From NCBI GenBank assembly GCA_017577945.1, contig PKQS01000013.1, positions 1 through 64,000 of the forward strand: 64,000 bases of DNA, written 5' to 3'. A model generated the notes under the pieces. That model was not told the DNA's origin and made no database searches. It saw nothing but the letters and a program-made list of their open reading frames with translations. Below, in pieces: positions 1-7,391 of the stretch (the stretch's first letter is position 1; every line of letters starts with the position of its first letter). The translations under genes were made by a program, and so were the position numbers. The stretch is from Bacillota bacterium. GTDB taxonomy: Bacteria; Bacillota; Limnochordia; Limnochordales; ZCTH02-B6.

Positions 1-139
1 TGTGCCGGCTGCGGGAGACGCGGCCGCACGAAGGACATGGGGCGTCGGCCTTTGCACGCTGGACGGTGATGGTAATGTGTGCTGGCGAAAACTCCTGATG
101 CCGAATGACCAAACCGCTACTTCGAAGAAATCCCCACAT
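1..139 (-). CDS. Transposase N-terminus, ISL3-type (partial)
   Basis: The minus strand from ATG 139 encodes 46 residues before the window edge. They include a beta-strand stretch (HITITVQRAKADAP) followed by CPSCGR and a basic tail (VSRSRH). In ISL3-type transposases an N-terminal zinc-ribbon segment with CPxCG precedes the helix-turn-helix and the DDE catalytic domain. A GGAG lies 9 bases before the ATG. The catalytic part is outside the window, so it cannot be said whether the gene is intact. Confidence 0.6.
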   Translation of the reverse strand, partial: MWGFLRSSGLVIRHQEFSPAHITITVQRAKADAPCPSCGRVSRSRH

Positions 140-212
140 ACCGCGAAGCTCCACGCGAAGCAATCGCAAAGGGGTTCGCGGCTTTCATGAAGATTCCTCC
201 AGCCGACAGCTA

Positions 213-238
213 GATTGCACCAAAATTGCGGGAGAGCC
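213..238. repeat. Terminal inverted repeat of the IS (one copy)
   Basis: Read on the minus strand from 238 this starts GGCTCTCCCGC, the usual outer end of ISL3-type elements. Its partner is outside the window, so the repeat itself is not demonstrated; the inner limit is approximate. Confidence 0.45.
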
Positions 239-244
239 AGTTTA

Positions 245-346
245 TCACCGCCGATCACATTCAAGAATCGCACGAGAGACTTGGTCGAGGCGCTGGAACT
301 TCTCACGCAGCCGCGGCTCGGCGGTGAGGCCGATCAGCAACACCAT
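245..346 (-). CDS. Small 33-aa ORF at the IS junction, possibly a gene remnant
   Basis: ATG at 346 has a good ribosome site (AAGGAG, 8 bases upstream on the minus strand). The product (MVLLIGLTAEPRLREKF...) is ordinary-looking protein sequence, and the stop lies only 7 bases outside the IS terminus at 238. It may be a genuine small gene or the 5' end of a gene that lost its remainder around the insertion. I recognise no family. Confidence 0.35.
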   Translation of the reverse strand: MVLLIGLTAEPRLREKFQRLDQVSRAILECDRR

Positions 347-392
347 CGGTCCCACTCCTTGTGAAAACTATGATACGAGTTCACGACCTGGG

Positions 393-404
393 TGTCTATA
401 GACA
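393..404. promoter_or_regulatory. 12-bp perfect palindrome, candidate operator
   Basis: TGTCTATAGACA lies between the minus-strand small ORF and the plus-strand methyltransferase gene. A perfect AT-containing palindrome in otherwise GC-rich intergenic DNA fits a dimeric repressor site. No regulator can be assigned. The rest of 347-616 holds GC-rich sequence and one promoter-like pair. Confidence 0.3.
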
Positions 405-514
405 ATCCGCGGCCGGTCGGGCCGCGCGCCGGGGGAGCGGAAGCGGAGTGCGACTGAGCGGAAGGAGCGGAAGGGCTACGCGAGCGGGTTGGGCGAGTCC
501 TCCCTTTCGCGCGA

Positions 515-543
515 TGGTCAGCGCCGCCGAAGTTTGCTAGACT
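515..543 (+). promoter_or_regulatory. Promoter for the dam-like gene
   Basis: TGGTCA (515-520), 17 bases, then TAGACT (538-543) with an upstream TG (535-536) giving an extended -10. This matches the vegetative sigma-A pattern at 4/6 and 5/6 and lies 73 bases before the ATG at 617. Predicted from sequence only. Confidence 0.45.
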
Positions 544-616
544 TAGGCCCGAGGGCGGTGCGGGCCAAGAGGCGGGCGGGCCGCCCGTGCGAACCTTTGG
601 GCCGGAGGTTGGGCGC

Positions 617-1546
617 ATGTCGTCGACGCGCTCGCCCTTCCTCAAGTGGGCGGGAGGCAAGCGGCATCTGGTGCCTTTCATCGCGAAGACGCTGGGGTTG
701 TTGCCTGGAGATGCCGAAGGGCCCGGCCTGCGGCGCTGGACGCGCCTAATCGAGCCCTTTGCCGGCAGCGCCGCGCTGAGCCTGGCGCTGGCCGATGCGT
801 TCGAGTCCCTCTGGCTCAACGACGTCAACGCCGACGTCATTAACGTTTACGCGGCCTTGCGGGATGCTCCCGAGGAGTTCATCGGCGTCGCGCGGGAGCT
901 CTTTCATCCCGGGCTGAACGACGCCGCCGCGTACTACCGCCTCCGCGACGAATTCAACCGCTGCCGCTGCCCGCAGCGGCGCGCCGCGCTCTTTCTCTAC
1001 CTGAACCGCCACGGCTACAACGGGCTTTGCCGCTACAACCGCGCCGGCGAGTTTAACGTCCCCTTCGGCCGCTACAAGCGGCCTTACTTTCCCGAGGTAG
1101 AACTGAAGGCCGCCGTCGACGTGGTCCGCAAAGCGCGCCTGACGTCCATCGATTTCGAGGACGTGCTCCGGTGCGCGGGGCCCGGGGACGTGGTATACTG
1201 TGACCCGCCGTACGTGCCGCTGAGTCCCACCGCGTCGTTTACGGACTACGCCTCCGGCGGGTTTGGTCCCGCCGAGCAGGAACGGCTCGCGGCGGCGGCC
1301 GCGGACGCGGCGCGCCGCGGGGCGCTGGTGGCCGTTTCGAATCACGACACGGAATGGACGAGAGCCTTGTACCGCGACGCGGACGTCTATCATGTCCAAG
1401 TCCGGCGCACGATTTCCTGCAATGGCCGGTCCCGCGGGGTTGTCGGCGAAATCCTGGCCGTCTATTGGCCGGACCCGCGGGCGGCCGGCGGGCGGCGGCA
1501 GGGAGGGGAGCGGGCGGCGGCCGCGGCAAGAACGAGCTGCGCGTGA
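617..1546 (+). CDS. dam: DNA adenine-N6 methyltransferase, Dam/DpnM type (orphan)
   Basis: 309 aa, near the usual 270-300 aa of Dam-type enzymes. The N-terminus has the SAM-binding segment FLKWAGGKRHLVP and the catalytic motif DPPY is at residues 196-199 (YCDPPYVPL), the order typical of alpha-class adenine methylases that usually modify GATC or related sites. ATG 617 was chosen because GGAGG lies 8 bases upstream; an in-frame start at 587 lacks this. No restriction endonuclase is adjacent, so it looks like a solitary methylase acting in regulation, repair or phage defence. It sits beside an IS end, consistent with transfer, but its GC content resembles its neighbours. Target specificity cannot be read from sequence. 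Confidence 0.88.
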   Translation: MSSTRSPFLKWAGGKRHLVPFIAKTLGLLPGDAEGPGLRRWTRLIEPFAGSAALSLALADAFESLWLNDVNADVINVYAALRDAPEEFIGVARELFHPGLNDAAAYYRLRDEFNRCRCPQRRAALFLYLNRHGYNGLCRYNRAGEFNVPFGRYKRPYFPEVELKAAVDVVRKARLTSIDFEDVLRCAGPGDVVYCDPPYVPLSPTASFTDYASGGFGPAEQERLAAAAADAARRGALVAVSNHDTEWTRALYRDADVYHVQVRRTISCNGRSRGVVGEILAVYWPDPRAAGGRRQGGERAAAAARTSCA

Positions 1547-1631
1547 GCGGCAGGAAAAAACAGTAGTCGCCAGAATAACCATTAGCGGACTTCACTGTTC
1601 AGCGGGCTTAAGCTGGTTGGAGGAGATGCCG

Positions 1632-2324
1632 ATGGCCAAGAAGGCAACGAAAAAGTCGAGGTCGGGCGCGTCGTCCATGTGGGTGACGGTCGGGGCGGCC
1701 GTGGTCCTAGCCCTGGCGCTCATCATCGCACAGAACTGGTGGAATGACCGTCAGGCTGCCCAGTCCATCCGGGCGGCGTCCTATTGGGCCCAGTTCCCGA
1801 CGGAAGGCACCCGCATCGGCCCGGCCGACGCGGTCGTCCACGTGGAAGAGTACTTCGACTTTCAGTGCCCGCATTGCCAGACCGCTTCGGACCTAGTGGT
1901 GAAGCGATTGCTGGATGAGTACGTCGCGGAAGGGAAAGTGGCCTTCACGTACCGCTTCTACCCCATCCTGGGACCCGAGTCGGTGCTCGCGGCGCAGGCC
2001 GCTTACTGCGCCATGGAGATGGGCGCGTTCTGGCCCTATCAGGACCTGCTTTTCGCCAAGAAAGGCATGGGCAACCGCGGGACGTTCAGCCGCAACAACT
2101 TGATTTCGTACGCGCGCCAGATCGGGCTGGACGGCGATGCCTTCGCCCAGTGCCTCGACAGCACGCGCGCGGCCCAGTACGTGCAGCGGCAGTATGACCA
2201 AGCCGTTCGCCTCGGTTTGCTGGGCGTGCCTACCTTCTTCGTGAACGGACGTCAGGTGAACCTGATGACCTGGGAGGACTTGTTCCGTGTCATCGATCAA
2301 GAGCTTCAAGCCGCAGGCCGCTGA
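1632..2324 (+). CDS. DsbA/BdbD-like thiol-disulfide oxidoreductase, membrane anchored
   Basis: 230 aa. A basic start is followed by one transmembrane segment (about residues 14-31) and an extracytoplasmic thioredoxin-like domain of the DsbA type. The redox motif is CPHC at 79-82 and the cis-proline loop GVPTFFVNG is near the C-terminus. It should introduce disulfides into exported proteins, being reoxidised by the VKOR-like protein encoded next, whose gene overlaps its 3' end. AGGAG is 6 bases before ATG 1632; an ATG at 1626 is too close to the ribosome site. A soluble DsbG-like isomerase is less likely because the protein is anchored and paired with an oxidase. Confidence 0.88.
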   Translation: MAKKATKKSRSGASSMWVTVGAAVVLALALIIAQNWWNDRQAAQSIRAASYWAQFPTEGTRIGPADAVVHVEEYFDFQCPHCQTASDLVVKRLLDEYVAEGKVAFTYRFYPILGPESVLAAQAAYCAMEMGAFWPYQDLLFAKKGMGNRGTFSRNNLISYARQIGLDGDAFAQCLDSTRAAQYVQRQYDQAVRLGLLGVPTFFVNGRQVNLMTWEDLFRVIDQELQAAGR

Positions 2325-2766
2325 GCACACCGCCGGGCGCCAAGCGGATCAGGCGCGCTGGCCTCTGGGCTTGGCCGGGTTGAGCCTGGGAGGAGCCGGG
2401 CTGTCGGGATACCTGTGGCAGGCCAAGGTGGGCGAGAGGGAGCTGACGTGCGGCCCGTGGGGCGACTGCTTAACGGTGAACGCCAGCGTGTACTCGGAAG
2501 TGATGGGCATTCCCGTGGCGCTGCTGGGCATGCTCATGTACCTGACGCTGGCGGTCGTGGGGACGCTTCTGTACTGGCGGCCCAGCATGCTGCTGGCCAA
2601 CGCGGGGTTCGCGGTGGCCTTGGCCGGGGCGCTGTTCTCGCTTTACTTGACGGGGCTGGAGGCGTTCGTCATCGGCGCCTTCTGCATCTGGTGCCTTACG
2701 TCATGGGTCCTGATCACGTACATTGCCTGGCGGTGGGGCCGGGCGCTGCGCCGCCAGGCGGCCTGA
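2287..2766 (+). CDS. Vitamin K epoxide reductase (VKOR) family protein, DsbB-like
   Basis: 159 aa with about four membrane helices. It has the two cysteine pairs of bacterial VKOR: C55/C61 in the first external loop (CGPWGDC) and the quinone-proximal pair C133/C136 (FCIWC), plus the conserved GIPVALLGM segment before the second helix. Bacterial VKORs reoxidise a DsbA partner and pass electrons to quinone, replacing DsbB. GTG 2287 has GGAGG 9 bases upstream, and the gene overlaps the 3' end of the DsbA-like gene by 38 bases, indicating translational coupling. Confidence 0.88.
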   Translation: MSSIKSFKPQAAEHTAGRQADQARWPLGLAGLSLGGAGLSGYLWQAKVGERELTCGPWGDCLTVNASVYSEVMGIPVALLGMLMYLTLAVVGTLLYWRPSMLLANAGFAVALAGALFSLYLTGLEAFVIGAFCIWCLTSWVLITYIAWRWGRALRRQAA

Positions 2767-2833
2767 GGGCGCCGGCGGGCGCCGGGACGATCCCGGATTC
2801 TGCGTTCACGTTGACGTAGGAAAGCCGCGCTTA

Positions 2834-2880
2834 ACCCCTCGCGCGCGACGAAGAAGGAGCGCGCGGGGGTTTCTTTTTCT
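2834..2880 (+). terminator. Rho-independent terminator of the dsbA-VKOR operon
   Basis: Stem ACCCC(T)CGCGCGC at 2834-2846 pairs with GCGCGCGGGGGT at 2859-2870, with one bulged T, and is followed by TTCTTTTTCT. Confidence 0.85.
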
Positions 2881-3378
2881 CAAGCCAAGCCTGTCCGCCG
2901 GGTACCCAGCCGTCGCCGTTCTTTATCGCTTCGGCGCCGCGGCTTCCAGGAAACGTTATGTATGGCTAATTTTGTTAAAGAACGTGATTGACAAACTTTC
3001 ATGCTCGCGCTTTACCTGTTTTCGAACTTGGTCGATCAACATAGGGAAGGAAAACCTCGGTTACGCTTTCGTCCCGCCCGAACGGTCGGGCCGAGGGGAC
3101 GGCGCTCAGATCGGCTTTCCCGGAGTGCTCTCATGCCTACCAGCCCGATGATGTGCGACCGCAGTGGTTCTTCGTTCGTGACTGCTCTCGAAACAAGGCA
3201 CGCTCGTCCGACGGCAGAGCCAGACCGTTCCGCCAACAAGGAGGTTATGCCTCTGCCGGCCCACATGCCGGAAGCGAGGCGGTCGGCGCCCGGGCCGCCG
3301 CTGTGTGGATTTCCCTCATCTTCCCCGCAACTGGGCTAGAGCGCTTTTGCAGCGGCCAGAAAGGCAGGGAACGATCGG
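2881..3378 (+). other. 498-base non-coding stretch, structured leader of the HD-GYP gene
   Basis: No convincing gene is present. A TTGACA at 2988-2993 resembles a -35 element but the -10 region near 3011 is poor (TTTACC). Nested hairpins follow: CCTCGG (3055-3060) with CCGAGG (3091-3096), enclosing CCCGA/TCGGG (3077-3090). This suggests a long structured 5' untranslated region, but I could not match it to a known c-di-GMP riboswitch. Confidence 0.35.
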
Positions 3379-4455
3379 ATGTGGACGCAGGACTCCCTAA
3401 TTGTGCGCTCAGAGTACACAGACGCAAGGAAAATATTCTCTGACATCGTCGACATACTCAAGACGCGGATGCGAGCCGACGTGGTCTGGCTCCAGTACGT
3501 GTCGCGCGCCGGTCAAGTCTTCTTTTTTCAAAGCGACGAGCTGTTCAATTTACCCCCTCTGAAGTGGTCTCAGTCGGTGTGTGGTCGGGCTCTGGCGAGC
3601 CGGCGCCTCGTCTGCGCCACCAATTGCGAACTGACGCCCTCGGAGCTGGTGAATAAGCGAGTCTTTTTCTCGCTCGTGGCGGCCGATCCCGTGGAACTGG
3701 GCGACGGCTGCGCGGTGCTCACCGCGGGGTGGTTCCGGGAACACGTCCTGACGGAGGAAGAGCGCCGCACCATCGACTTGTGCGCCAAACTGGGCGGGGT
3801 CGCCCTCGAGAGCGAGGCCCGCTACCGGCAGCTGCTGGACTCCTACCACGGCCTCATCAGCGGCTTGGTGCTGGCACTGGAGATGCGTGACTTCGAGACG
3901 GTGGCCCATTCCCGCCGCGTGACCACGTACACGCTGCTGCTGGCCGAGCGGCTGGGCGTCGATGCGAGCCTCCACGACGAGCTCGCGCTGGGAGCGGCGC
4001 TGCACGACGTGGGCAAGATCGCGTTGTCGGACGCCATCCTGCGCAAACCCGGAAAGCTGACGAACGCGGAATACGCGCTGGTCCAGCAGCACCCGGTGCT
4101 GGGCTACAACATGCTGCGCTCGTCGCTGCGGCCGTTTCCCATCGCACTGGAGATGGTGCGCCACCATCACGAGCGGTTCGACGGTGCCGGTTATCCCGAC
4201 CGGCTAGCGGGCGAGGACATTCCGTTCGCGGCCCGTATGCTGGCGCTGGCCGACGCCTTTGACGTAATGACCAGCGATCGCCCCTACAAGCAAGCCATGT
4301 CCATTGAGGAGGCGCTGAGGGAAGTGCGGGCGTGCCGCGGAACGCAGTTTTGCCCGCAGTGCGTCGACGCCTTCCTGGCCATTGAGCCGGCGACCTTGAA
4401 CGCCGTCCGGGAAGGCGAGCTGGACCTCTCGCCCATCGTGGACATGCGCTCGTAA
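3379..4455 (+). CDS. GAF-like/HD-GYP cyclic-di-GMP phosphodiesterase
   Basis: 358 aa. Residues 1 to about 150 look like a GAF-type sensor domain; residues about 155-350 are an HD-GYP domain with HD at 209-210 (ALHDVGKIAL), the HHERFDGAGYP block with GYP at 271-273, and the DRPYK segment. HD-GYP domains hydrolyse c-di-GMP to pGpG or GMP using a di- or tri-iron centre, and all motif residues visible here are kept, so activity is expected. There is no membrane segment, so it is cytoplasmic. The ribosome site before ATG 3379 is weak (AGGGAA). It is preceded by a terminator and a long leader, so it is probably transcribed alone. Confidence 0.85.
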   Translation: MWTQDSLIVRSEYTDARKIFSDIVDILKTRMRADVVWLQYVSRAGQVFFFQSDELFNLPPLKWSQSVCGRALASRRLVCATNCELTPSELVNKRVFFSLVAADPVELGDGCAVLTAGWFREHVLTEEERRTIDLCAKLGGVALESEARYRQLLDSYHGLISGLVLALEMRDFETVAHSRRVTTYTLLLAERLGVDASLHDELALGAALHDVGKIALSDAILRKPGKLTNAEYALVQQHPVLGYNMLRSSLRPFPIALEMVRHHHERFDGAGYPDRLAGEDIPFAARMLALADAFDVMTSDRPYKQAMSIEEALREVRACRGTQFCPQCVDAFLAIEPATLNAVREGELDLSPIVDMRS

Positions 4456-4575
4456 AGCATCCCCCGGGCCGCAGCGCGCCTTGAGGGCTCACCGTCGCGG
4501 CCCGCCGCGGGACCACGCTCGTTGGAAGCATTTGACTTCGGCAGGTTTTTTGTCCGGTTTGTCGAAGTCATGAAA

Positions 4576-4589
4576 TACAACCGGTTGTA
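4576..4589. promoter_or_regulatory. LacI-type operator (14-bp palindrome)
   Basis: TACAACCGGTTGTA is a perfect palindrome with the central CG typical of LacI/GalR-family sites. It lies 78 bases before the TTG start of the adjacent lacI-type gene and within the likely promoter, pointing to autoregulation. Confidence 0.55.
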
Positions 4590-4666
4590 CATCCCTGGCG
4601 GGAAGTCTTGGCACGGACGAAAGTCGTTTCGCGCGCCGGGTGAAAGACTCAAGGAGGGCCGATTCG

Positions 4667-5902
4667 TTGCGTCCTACGATGGACGACGTGGCGGCGGCGG
4701 CGTCCGTTTCGAAATCCACCGTGTCGAGGGCGTTGTCGGGCGACCCGCGGGTGAAGCCCGAAACGCGCCGCCGCATATTGCAGATCGCCGCGGAGCTGGG
4801 CTACACGCCGGATTACAGCGCGTCCGCGCTGGCGCACGGCCAGACGTGGATGATCGGCGTGGCGACGCCCGGCGTGCCTCGCGGCTTTTCGGACCCGTTC
4901 TACCTGGAATTCCTCGGCGGCCTCGGCGACGGGGCCATGCGCGCCGGCTACAACCTGCTCATCGCGGCGCCTTCTGAGCGGGAGCCGCAGGATGCGCCCA
5001 GCGATGAGGCGGCACCGAGCCGGGCCGCGCGCACGCGCGGCGTACACTTGGCAGGGCTCATCGCCCGGCGGGCGGTGGACGCGGTGGTGCTGACGGAGCC
5101 GGCGGAAAACGATCCGCGGTTGCCGCTGCTGCGGCGCTACGGTCTTCCCTTCGCGTTTCTGGGGACGTGCGAGGAGAACGGGCAAGTGGCCGAAGGCGTG
5201 TCGTTCGTCGACGGCGACAACATCGGCGGTGCCCGGGCGGCCGTGGAGCATCTCATCGCTCTGGGGCACCGCCGTATCGCGTGTATCGCCGGCGCCGCAG
5301 GCTTGGTTTCGACCCGCCACCGGCTGGAAGGGTTTCGGCGGGCCATGGCTGCGGCTGGCCTGCCCGTGGACGAGCGCTGGATTGTCGACGGCGAGTCGAC
5401 GCGGCAGGGCGGCCGACGGGCGATGCGGGCGCTCATCGAGATGGGGCTGGGCCGGGACGAAGAGGCGCCGACGGCCGTGTTCGCGTGCAACGACGTCATG
5501 GCCATTGGGGCCATGGTGGCGGCTCGGGAGGCCGGGTTGTCGGTGCCGGGCGACGTGTCCATCGCCGGCTTTGACGGCATTGCTCTCTCGGAGCTGGTGG
5601 ATCCGCCGTTGACGACGGTGCAGCAGCCCATCTACGAGCTGGGCAAGACGCTGGCTGAGGTGCTGCTGGACGTCATAGAGCACTCGCGCAAGACGCGCAG
5701 ACGGGCGCGAAAGACGGCCGCGGCCGTGCCGGCCGAGGGTCCGGGGCGCGGCCGGACGCAAGGGCACGCCGACGGGTACGTGCGGCGGGAAATCTTGCCG
5801 TGCCGCCTGGTAGTGCGTGGAACGACGGCGCCGCCGAAAGGCGCCCTGGAAGGAGGTGCTGCGGCAGGAGCCGGCAGCCTGCCGCGCAGCGCGGCGCTGT
5901 GA
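4667..5902 (+). CDS. LacI/GalR-family transcriptional regulator of the first sugar locus
   Basis: 411 aa. The N-terminal helix-turn-helix (MDDVAAAASVSKSTVSRAL) and hinge helix are followed by a periplasmic-binding-protein-like effector domain, with FACNDVMAIGAM and VSIAGFDGIALSELVDPPL typical of the family. TTG 4667 was chosen because AAGGAGGG is 8 bases upstream; the longer start at 4640 has no such site. The C-terminus carries about 60 extra basic and Ala/Gly-rich residues beyond the usual 330-350 aa. It precedes the sugar-binding protein and permease genes, so it likely represses or activates them in response to an imported sugar. Confidence 0.88.
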   Translation: MRPTMDDVAAAASVSKSTVSRALSGDPRVKPETRRRILQIAAELGYTPDYSASALAHGQTWMIGVATPGVPRGFSDPFYLEFLGGLGDGAMRAGYNLLIAAPSEREPQDAPSDEAAPSRAARTRGVHLAGLIARRAVDAVVLTEPAENDPRLPLLRRYGLPFAFLGTCEENGQVAEGVSFVDGDNIGGARAAVEHLIALGHRRIACIAGAAGLVSTRHRLEGFRRAMAAAGLPVDERWIVDGESTRQGGRRAMRALIEMGLGRDEEAPTAVFACNDVMAIGAMVAAREAGLSVPGDVSIAGFDGIALSELVDPPLTTVQQPIYELGKTLAEVLLDVIEHSRKTRRRARKTAAAVPAEGPGRGRTQGHADGYVRREILPCRLVVRGTTAPPKGALEGGAAAGAGSLPRSAAL

Positions 5903-6008
5903 AGCGGCGGGCAACCGGCCGGGAAGATTCGTGTCGCGTCGCGTCGGGAAAGCGAACGGAGTCCGTGAGCATCGGGTTTCACGAGAATCCGGGAAGGAGG
6001 ACACATTC

Positions 6009-7289
6009 GTGCGGAAAACGCATCGTTTGCTGGGCGTGCTGGTTATGGTCGTAGTCCTGAGCCTCGCGGCGCCGGCTTTGGCGCAGTCGGGGCGCGTGTC
6101 CGTCGTGGGCACGTGGGGCGGCCAGGAGCAGGAAGCGTTCATGCAGCTGATGTCGGTGTTCACGGCGGAGACCGGCATCCAGGTGGACTACACGGGCACG
6201 CGTGACCTGCCGACGCTGCTGACGACCCGTGTGGCCGCGGGCAATCCGCCGGACGTCGCGGCGGTGCCGAATCCCGGCCAGATGCGGGAGTTGGCCGCGG
6301 AGGGCGCGCTGGTGGATCTGACCCAGGTGCTGGACATGGATCAGATTCGCCGGGACTACTCCGAGGCGTGGATCGATCTGGGCAGCTATAACGGGAAGCT
6401 GTACGCCATCTTCATCAGCGCCGACCTGAAGAGCCTCGTCTGGTACAGCCCGAAGCAGTTCGCGAAGTACGGCTATGAGGTGCCGAAGACCTGGGACGAG
6501 CTGGTGGCGCTGACGGAGCGCATCGCGGCCGACGGGTTCACGCCGTGGGCGATTGGCCTTGAGAGCGGCGCGGCCAGCGGCTGGCCGGGCACGGACTGGA
6601 TCGAGGACATCATGCTCCGCACGGCCGGTCCGGAAGTGTACGACCAGTGGGTCAACCACGAGATTCCGTGGACGCATCCGGCCGTGAAGCGCGCCTTTGA
6701 GATCTTCGGGCAGTTCGCGCGCAACCCGCGGTACGTCTACGGCGGCACGGCGGGCGTGCTGTCCACCAACTTCGGCGACTCGGTGAACGCGTTGTTCACG
6801 GAGCCGCCGCGGGCGTTCCTGCATCGGCAGGCCACGTTCATCCGCAGCTTCATCGACACCAACAACCCGGGCCTTGTGCCGGGCGAGGACTATGACTTCT
6901 TCATGCTGCCGCCCATCGACGAGCGGTGGGGCACGCCGGCGCTCGGCGGCGCGGACATGGTGGCCATGTTTAACGACACGCCGGAAGCGCGGGCGCTCAT
7001 GCAGTTCCTCGCTTCGCCGCGGGCTCAGGAAATCTGGGTCAGCCTGCTGGGCAAGCTGTCGCCCAACCGGAGCGTCAGCGAGAGTGCTTACCCGGATGAC
7101 CTGACGCGCAAGGCGGCGCGGCTCCTGGTCGAAGCTGACTCGTTCCGCTTCGACGGTTCGGACCTCATGCCGGCCGCGGTCGGGTCCGGCGCGTTCTGGG
7201 AGGGCGTGCTGAACTACGTCGCAGGCGAAGACCTCGACGACGTGCTGATGATGATTGAAGCGGCGGCCGAGGAGGCGTATGGCCGCTAA
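6009..7289 (+). CDS. Sugar ABC transporter substrate-binding protein (family 1)
   Basis: 426 aa with a Sec signal peptide (MRKTHRLLGVLVMVVVLSL, cleavage near ALA-QS) and no lipobox cysteine, so it is not an obvious lipoprotein. The mature part (VVGTWGGQEQEAFMQLMSVF, later TRVAAGNPPDVAAVPNPGQM) is the carbohydrate-binding type-1 solute-binding fold. It should capture a sugar or oligosaccharide and hand it to the fused permease encoded next. GTG 6009 has GGAGG 8 bases upstream. The following GH15 glycosidase suggests an alpha-glucoside or dextrin-type substrate, but the ligand is inferred. Confidence 0.9.
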   Translation: MRKTHRLLGVLVMVVVLSLAAPALAQSGRVSVVGTWGGQEQEAFMQLMSVFTAETGIQVDYTGTRDLPTLLTTRVAAGNPPDVAAVPNPGQMRELAAEGALVDLTQVLDMDQIRRDYSEAWIDLGSYNGKLYAIFISADLKSLVWYSPKQFAKYGYEVPKTWDELVALTERIAADGFTPWAIGLESGAASGWPGTDWIEDIMLRTAGPEVYDQWVNHEIPWTHPAVKRAFEIFGQFARNPRYVYGGTAGVLSTNFGDSVNALFTEPPRAFLHRQATFIRSFIDTNNPGLVPGEDYDFFMLPPIDERWGTPALGGADMVAMFNDTPEARALMQFLASPRAQEIWVSLLGKLSPNRSVSESAYPDDLTRKAARLLVEADSFRFDGSDLMPAAVGSGAFWEGVLNYVAGEDLDDVLMMIEAAAEEAYGR

Positions 7290-7315
7290 GGCTCGGCCGT
7301 AAAGCGGGGCGGGGC

Positions 7316-7347
7316 GCCGCGGGCGGGCCGGTCGGCTCGCCCGCGGC
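7316..7347 (+). promoter_or_regulatory. Stem-loop between binding-protein and permease genes
   Basis: GCCGCGGGCG (7316-7325) pairs perfectly with CGCCCGCGGC (7338-7347). Only a weak pyrimidine run follows, so it is more likely an mRNA-stabilising or attenuating hairpin than a full terminator. This arrangement commonly keeps binding-protein mRNA more abundant than permease mRNA. Confidence 0.5.
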
Positions 7348-7391
7348 CGCCTTTCTTGCCCGCAACCGGCTCGAAAGAGGAGGCGTGCCCC

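Larger units (their letters stand above)
1..238 (-). mobile_element. ISL3-family insertion sequence, one end (truncated by window edge)
   Basis: The minus strand holds the 5' part of a transposase beginning at 139. Just outside it, at 238 and reading inward on the minus strand, is the terminus GGCTCTCCCGCAATTTTGG. ISL3-family elements typically end in GGCTCT or GGGTCT and begin with a transposase carrying an N-terminal CxxC zinc motif; both are seen here. The element would extend from 238 leftwards beyond the window. The 8 bases outside it (239-246, agtttatc) would be the target duplication if ISL3-like, but the other end is not visible. The family call rests on the terminus and 46 residues only. 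Confidence 0.6.

Noticed and set aside
2..401. Plus-strand ORFs of 62 and 98 aa at the left edge
   Set aside because: They overlap the minus-strand transposase start and the IS terminus, have no ribosome site and no recognisable sequence.
746..1582. 278-aa minus-strand ORF opposite the methylase
   Set aside because: Shadow of the dam-like gene; Arg/Pro-rich composition typical of antisense frames in GC-rich DNA.
2960..3120. c-di-GMP riboswitch before the HD-GYP gene
   Set aside because: The conserved GEMM-type sequence blocks were not found by eye; only generic hairpins are visible.
3001..3339. 112-aa plus-strand ORF in the HD-GYP leader
   Set aside because: No ribosome site, low-complexity Arg/Ser/Pro product, and it crosses predicted hairpins.
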